Positions 61,085 through 64,000 of a stretch of DNA of 64,000 nt are shown one piece after another. Source of the DNA: Prosthecobacter sp. (lineage in GTDB: Bacteria; Verrucomicrobiota; Verrucomicrobiia; Verrucomicrobiales; Verrucomicrobiaceae); contig JABARQ010000041.1 of assembly GCA_019186985.1 (NCBI GenBank), positions 1 through 64,000 of the forward strand. Reading direction: 5' to 3'. A program made the position numbers and the translations under genes. The notes beneath the pieces are model-generated. The model did no database searches. It was not told the DNA's origin and saw nothing but the letters and a program-made list of their open reading frames with translations. The number at the start of each line of letters is the position of its first letter. Positions within the stretch are counted from its first letter, which is position 1.

Positions 61085-62170
61085 ATGAGCGCTCCTTCCT
61101 CTGGTCTTCAGCTTCCGAAACGCCATTCCCTGGTTTCGGAAACCGTCGTCAGCCTGCGTGAGAACATTGAGGCGGGCCACTGGGTCGGTGAGCTGCCAGG
61201 CGAGCGCGAGCTTTGTGAGATGCTGCAGGTCAGCCGAAGGACTCTGCGCGCAGCCTTGGATGAACTTCAGCGTCAGGGCGTGCTGGAGGTGCAGGGGCGT
61301 CAGCGGCGGCGCATCCGTGAACAAAAGGCCTCGTCCAGGCAGGCTCCACAAAGCAAGGTCATCGGCATCCTGACGCCCGGTTCCTTTCTCTCCATGCCGG
61401 GACCGATCGCCTTCATGATGGACACGGTGCGTGCCAAGCTCACGGCGGCGGGTTACGAGGTCAGGCTGCACTCCGCGCCGGGCTGCTATTCGGCCTCGCC
61501 GGCCCGGGTGCTGCGGCAGTTTCTGGCCGGTCACGAAGCCTCGGCCTGGCTCGTGCTGAGCGCTGAGGAGGCGATGCAGCGCTGGCTTGAATCCCAGAAG
61601 GTGCCCTGTCTCATCCTGGGGTCTTCGGTTCCAGGCATTCATCTGCCCTCGATTGATGCGGACTTTCACGCCACCTGCCGTCATGCCGGGACCCTGCTCT
61701 GGCGCAAGGGACACCGAAGGGTCGCCCTGGTGCTGCCTAACAGCCATTTCGGCGGTGACATCGCCAGCGAGGCCGGTTTGCGCGAGGCCCTGGGGCAGGT
61801 GCCGGGGGCAGGCCTGCGCATGCTCCGCCATGACGGCACGGCCTCGGGTGTCTGCAGGGTCATTGATGACAGCCTCAAGCTTCCGCAGCCGCCGACCGCC
61901 TACATCGTCGGCCGCAGCGCCCACATCCTGACGGTCATGATGCACCTCATGCGACGCGGAAAACGGATCCCGCAGGACGTGGCGGTGCTGGCCCGGGACA
62001 GCGATCCGATCCTGGAATGCACCAGCCCGCAGGTGAGCCGGTATGCCTCGGAGCCGAAGCAGTTTGCAGCACGCCTCATCACGGCGCTCCGGCAGCTGGC
62101 GGATCACGGGACGCTGACGACGCCGACAGTGCGCCTGATGCCGGCCTACATCGCCGGGGAGACCCTGTGA
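61085..62170 (+). CDS. GntR-type HTH fused to a LacI-like sensor domain
   Basis: A 361-residue regulator. The N-terminal winged helix (about 10-85) is of the GntR type (GELPGERELCEMLQVSRRTLRAALDELQRQGVL). The rest is a periplasmic-binding-protein fold like LacI (about 95-355), with VIGILTPGSF and KGHRRVALVLP. This mixed architecture resembles AraR-like sugar regulators that bind DNA as dimers and release it on sugar binding. The regulated genes are not clear; the DMT transporter upstream is one possibility. Confidence 0.85.
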   Translation: MSAPSSGLQLPKRHSLVSETVVSLRENIEAGHWVGELPGERELCEMLQVSRRTLRAALDELQRQGVLEVQGRQRRRIREQKASSRQAPQSKVIGILTPGSFLSMPGPIAFMMDTVRAKLTAAGYEVRLHSAPGCYSASPARVLRQFLAGHEASAWLVLSAEEAMQRWLESQKVPCLILGSSVPGIHLPSIDADFHATCRHAGTLLWRKGHRRVALVLPNSHFGGDIASEAGLREALGQVPGAGLRMLRHDGTASGVCRVIDDSLKLPQPPTAYIVGRSAHILTVMMHLMRRGKRIPQDVAVLARDSDPILECTSPQVSRYASEPKQFAARLITALRQLADHGTLTTPTVRLMPAYIAGETL

Positions 62171-62187
62171 CGGCGGCTTGGGCCGGG

Positions 62188-62922
62188 TCAGTTGCGGTTC
62201 TTGCGCGTCTTGAGTCCGTTCAGGCTGCGTTCCCGGATGCGGGAGCGCAGGCGTTCGGCGGTGAGGGCCTGCTTCAAGGCGGTGTTTTCCTGGCGCAGGG
62301 CCTGGACTTCGCCAAAGCCAGCTTCACCGGCGGCGGAAATGCCGTCGGGGGATTCCGCAGGCTCGGAAGCTGTGAAGACGTCCGTAGCCTGCCAGGCGCC
62401 GTTCAGGTCGGGCAGGGGGGCGAGGTCGCCGTTTTCAGCGGCAGGAGCTGAACCCTCGCCGAGCGACTCGCCCGTGTCGATGCCGAGCAGCCCCTCAAGC
62501 TGCATGAGCCTGGCCTTGGCGGAGGGCAGTTCGGCACCCATGCGGCGGGCGATGTCGAGCTCGGCCTGGAGGTCGCGTTCACGTTCGCGGGACTGTTTCA
62601 ACAGGTTGTCAAAGCGTGTCTCCTCCACCTTGAGCTGCTCGCTGGCCATGTGGCGGAAGAGGTCGAACTGCCGCTGCATCTCGGCGCGCCAGGAGTTGGC
62701 GTCGGAGCGCACCTGCATCAGCTCCTTCTGCTGGGCCAGGACCTGCCTTTCGAGGGCGTCCTTGTTCTTCAGCAGCCTGTCCTCGACCCTGCGCAGGAGC
62801 CAGAGGCGGACCATGGCGGCGACGAAGAACACCCCGATCAGGGCGGTCAGAACAACAAATGGCTGGGCTTCCGGATGAAACGTGTTCACGCTGAACAGGG
62901 AAGCAGTTCGCGGGCCTAACAT
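62188..62922 (-). CDS. Membrane-anchored coiled-coil protein of unknown function
   Basis: A 244-residue protein. One membrane segment lies near the N-terminus (FVVLTALIGVFFVAAMVRLWLL). A long coiled coil follows (about 55-155, from VEDRLLKNKDALERQVLAQ onward), then an acidic linker and a C-terminal basic helix. There is no enzymatic motif. It could be a scaffold or cell-envelope organiser. The start at 62922 was chosen because residues before it are of shadow composition. Confidence 0.65.
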   Translation of the reverse strand: MLGPRTASLFSVNTFHPEAQPFVVLTALIGVFFVAAMVRLWLLRRVEDRLLKNKDALERQVLAQQKELMQVRSDANSWRAEMQRQFDLFRHMASEQLKVEETRFDNLLKQSRERERDLQAELDIARRMGAELPSAKARLMQLEGLLGIDTGESLGEGSAPAAENGDLAPLPDLNGAWQATDVFTASEPAESPDGISAAGEAGFGEVQALRQENTALKQALTAERLRSRIRERSLNGLKTRKNRN

Positions 62923-63094
62923 CAAGCCTGCCTGAGTACAGGTGAAAGTTTTCCATCTCAGGAATGAAAGGCTGCGGTGAAAATTCAGGACGCGTGAAGC
63001 AAGCGGTCCACAGGGACGCCGGTCTTCCGGATGCCTTGGAATCCCGGGCATTCCTCCTTGCCGCTCCGGCCGTCCTGCCCATGCTCGGCCTTCC

Positions 63095-64000
63095 ATGCGC
63101 GTCCTGCTCACCACCACCAGCTACCAAGACACTCCCGGAGACCACCATGCCCTGCTCGAATCCCAGGGCTTTGACATTCATCGCGAACGCGGGCCGCTTC
63201 CCGAGAGCCGGATGCTGGAGCTGGCGGGCGATTTTGACGCGTTCCTTTGTGGAGATGACGAGATCACCAAGGCTGTTTTGGACAGGGCGCTCCCCCGCCT
63301 GAAGGTCATCAGCAAATACGGCATCGGCCTGGACAAGATTGATGTCGCCGAATGCACCGCGCGGAAGCTGCCGGTGCTGTTCACGCCAGGGGTGAACCAC
63401 ACCACGGTGGCCGAGCACACCTTCTGCCTCCTGCTCGCCCTTGTGCGCAACCTGGTGGACAGCGCCAACGCCGTCCGCGAAGGGAGGTGGAAGCGCGTGA
63501 CCGGCAACGAAATCTGGAACAAGAGGATCGGCATCGTCGGCCTGGGACGCATCGGCCAGGAGGTGGCGAAACGTGCCCTCGCCTTCGGCATGGAGGTGCA
63601 CGGCATGGACCTCTACTGGCCCGAGGCCTTCGTCAAGGACCACCCCGTCACCCGTCACGAAACCATCGAAAGCCTCATCGCGCAGGTCGATGTGCTCAGC
63701 CTGCACGCCAATCTCAGCGAAAGCACCCGCCATCTGGTCCGTGCCGACCGCATCGCCCTGGCGAAAACAGGACTGCTGGTGGTCAACACCTCGCGAGCCG
63801 AGCTGGTGCACATGCCTGACATGATCGCCGCCCTCAACAGCGGTCATGTTGGTGGTTATGCCACGGATGTGCTTGATGAGGAGCCGCCGCCTGCGGATCA
63901 TCCGCTGCTGAGGCATCCCCGGGCGCTGATCACGCCGCACATCGGCAGCCGGACCTACGAAAGCGTCCCCCGGCAGGCCATGCGCGCCACCCTGAACCTG
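63095..64000 (+). CDS. D-isomer specific 2-hydroxyacid dehydrogenase (partial, runs off the edge)
   Basis: At least 302 residues with no stop before the window ends. It is a phosphoglycerate-dehydrogenase-like enzyme. The NAD motif is GIVGLGRIGQEVAKRA. The catalytic residues are an arginine in NTSRAEL, a glutamate in VLDEEPP and a histidine in TPHIGS. The N-terminal domain has ISKYGIGLDKIDV. It could be SerA-like or a broader 2-ketoacid reductase; the missing C-terminus would show whether an ACT domain is attached. It is divergent from the coiled-coil gene across 172 bases. Confidence 0.92.
   Translation, partial: MRVLLTTTSYQDTPGDHHALLESQGFDIHRERGPLPESRMLELAGDFDAFLCGDDEITKAVLDRALPRLKVISKYGIGLDKIDVAECTARKLPVLFTPGVNHTTVAEHTFCLLLALVRNLVDSANAVREGRWKRVTGNEIWNKRIGIVGLGRIGQEVAKRALAFGMEVHGMDLYWPEAFVKDHPVTRHETIESLIAQVDVLSLHANLSESTRHLVRADRIALAKTGLLVVNTSRAELVHMPDMIAALNSGHVGGYATDVLDEEPPPADHPLLRHPRALITPHIGSRTYESVPRQAMRATLNL

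Overview
The window is high-GC DNA from a Gram-negative bacterium of the PVC superphylum, most likely Verrucomicrobia close to Prosthecobacter and relatives (inference). Support comes from the secreted PVC-type heme/cytochrome c protein at the left end, DUF1080 and Gfo/Idh/MocA proteins, many secreted beta-repeat proteins, a split PilMNOPQ-like pilus locus and a near absence of Shine-Dalgarno sequences. There are no rRNA genes, insertion sequences, integrases or CRISPR arrays. Two tRNA genes are present, Gly-GCC and Cys-GCA.

Region by region. 1-8 kb: rimO, then a five-gene set on or beside the minus strand: a secreted cytochrome-like dehydrogenase, a DUF1080 hydrolase, an orphan DhaL, an LsrF-type aldolase and a divergent AraC-family regulator. 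Three upstream regions in this set carry the same 27-bp site with a 21-bp direct-repeat spacing, which points to one AraC-controlled catabolic regulon. 8-18 kb: a TraB/GumN lipoprotein, an OlsF-like two-domain acyltransferase, a CarH-like B12 photoreceptor repressor, a fused SpmA-SpmB membrane protein, a COG2509 flavoprotein, a tandem-domain esterase and a Gfo/Idh/MocA oxidoreductase. 18-22.6 kb: tRNA-Gly, an RNA methyltransferase, a secreted beta-repeat protein, an SDR dehydrogenase and a small partner.

22.7-36.1 kb is the most striking block. It is a type IV pilus-like machine built around an AT-rich divergent promoter. Leftward run a secretin and a polytopic membrane protein. Rightward run a 535-residue prepilin with adhesin-like domains, a PilT-type ATPase, PilM/PilN/PilO-like proteins, a periplasmic PilP-position protein, three more minor-pilin-like proteins and PilC. 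No extension ATPase or prepilin peptidase is encoded here. It recalls the Akkermansia Amuc_1098-1102 pilus-like cluster but is fuller and ordered differently.

36-64 kb: a PIG-L deacetylase, a two-gene RHS/YD-repeat cassette, aspS, tRNA-Cys, a LysR-controlled old-yellow-enzyme/DoxX/pirin set, a DUF58 protein, an AGE-family epimerase, an unusual Fe-ADH, a SurA-like chaperone, cutA, a thioredoxin-like protein, an orphan response regulator, an ECF-like sigma factor, gatCA, a DMT transporter, a GntR-LacI hybrid regulator, a coiled-coil membrane protein and a 2-hydroxyacid dehydrogenase that runs off the right edge. All functional calls come from reading the sequence and remembered family motifs; no database search was run.
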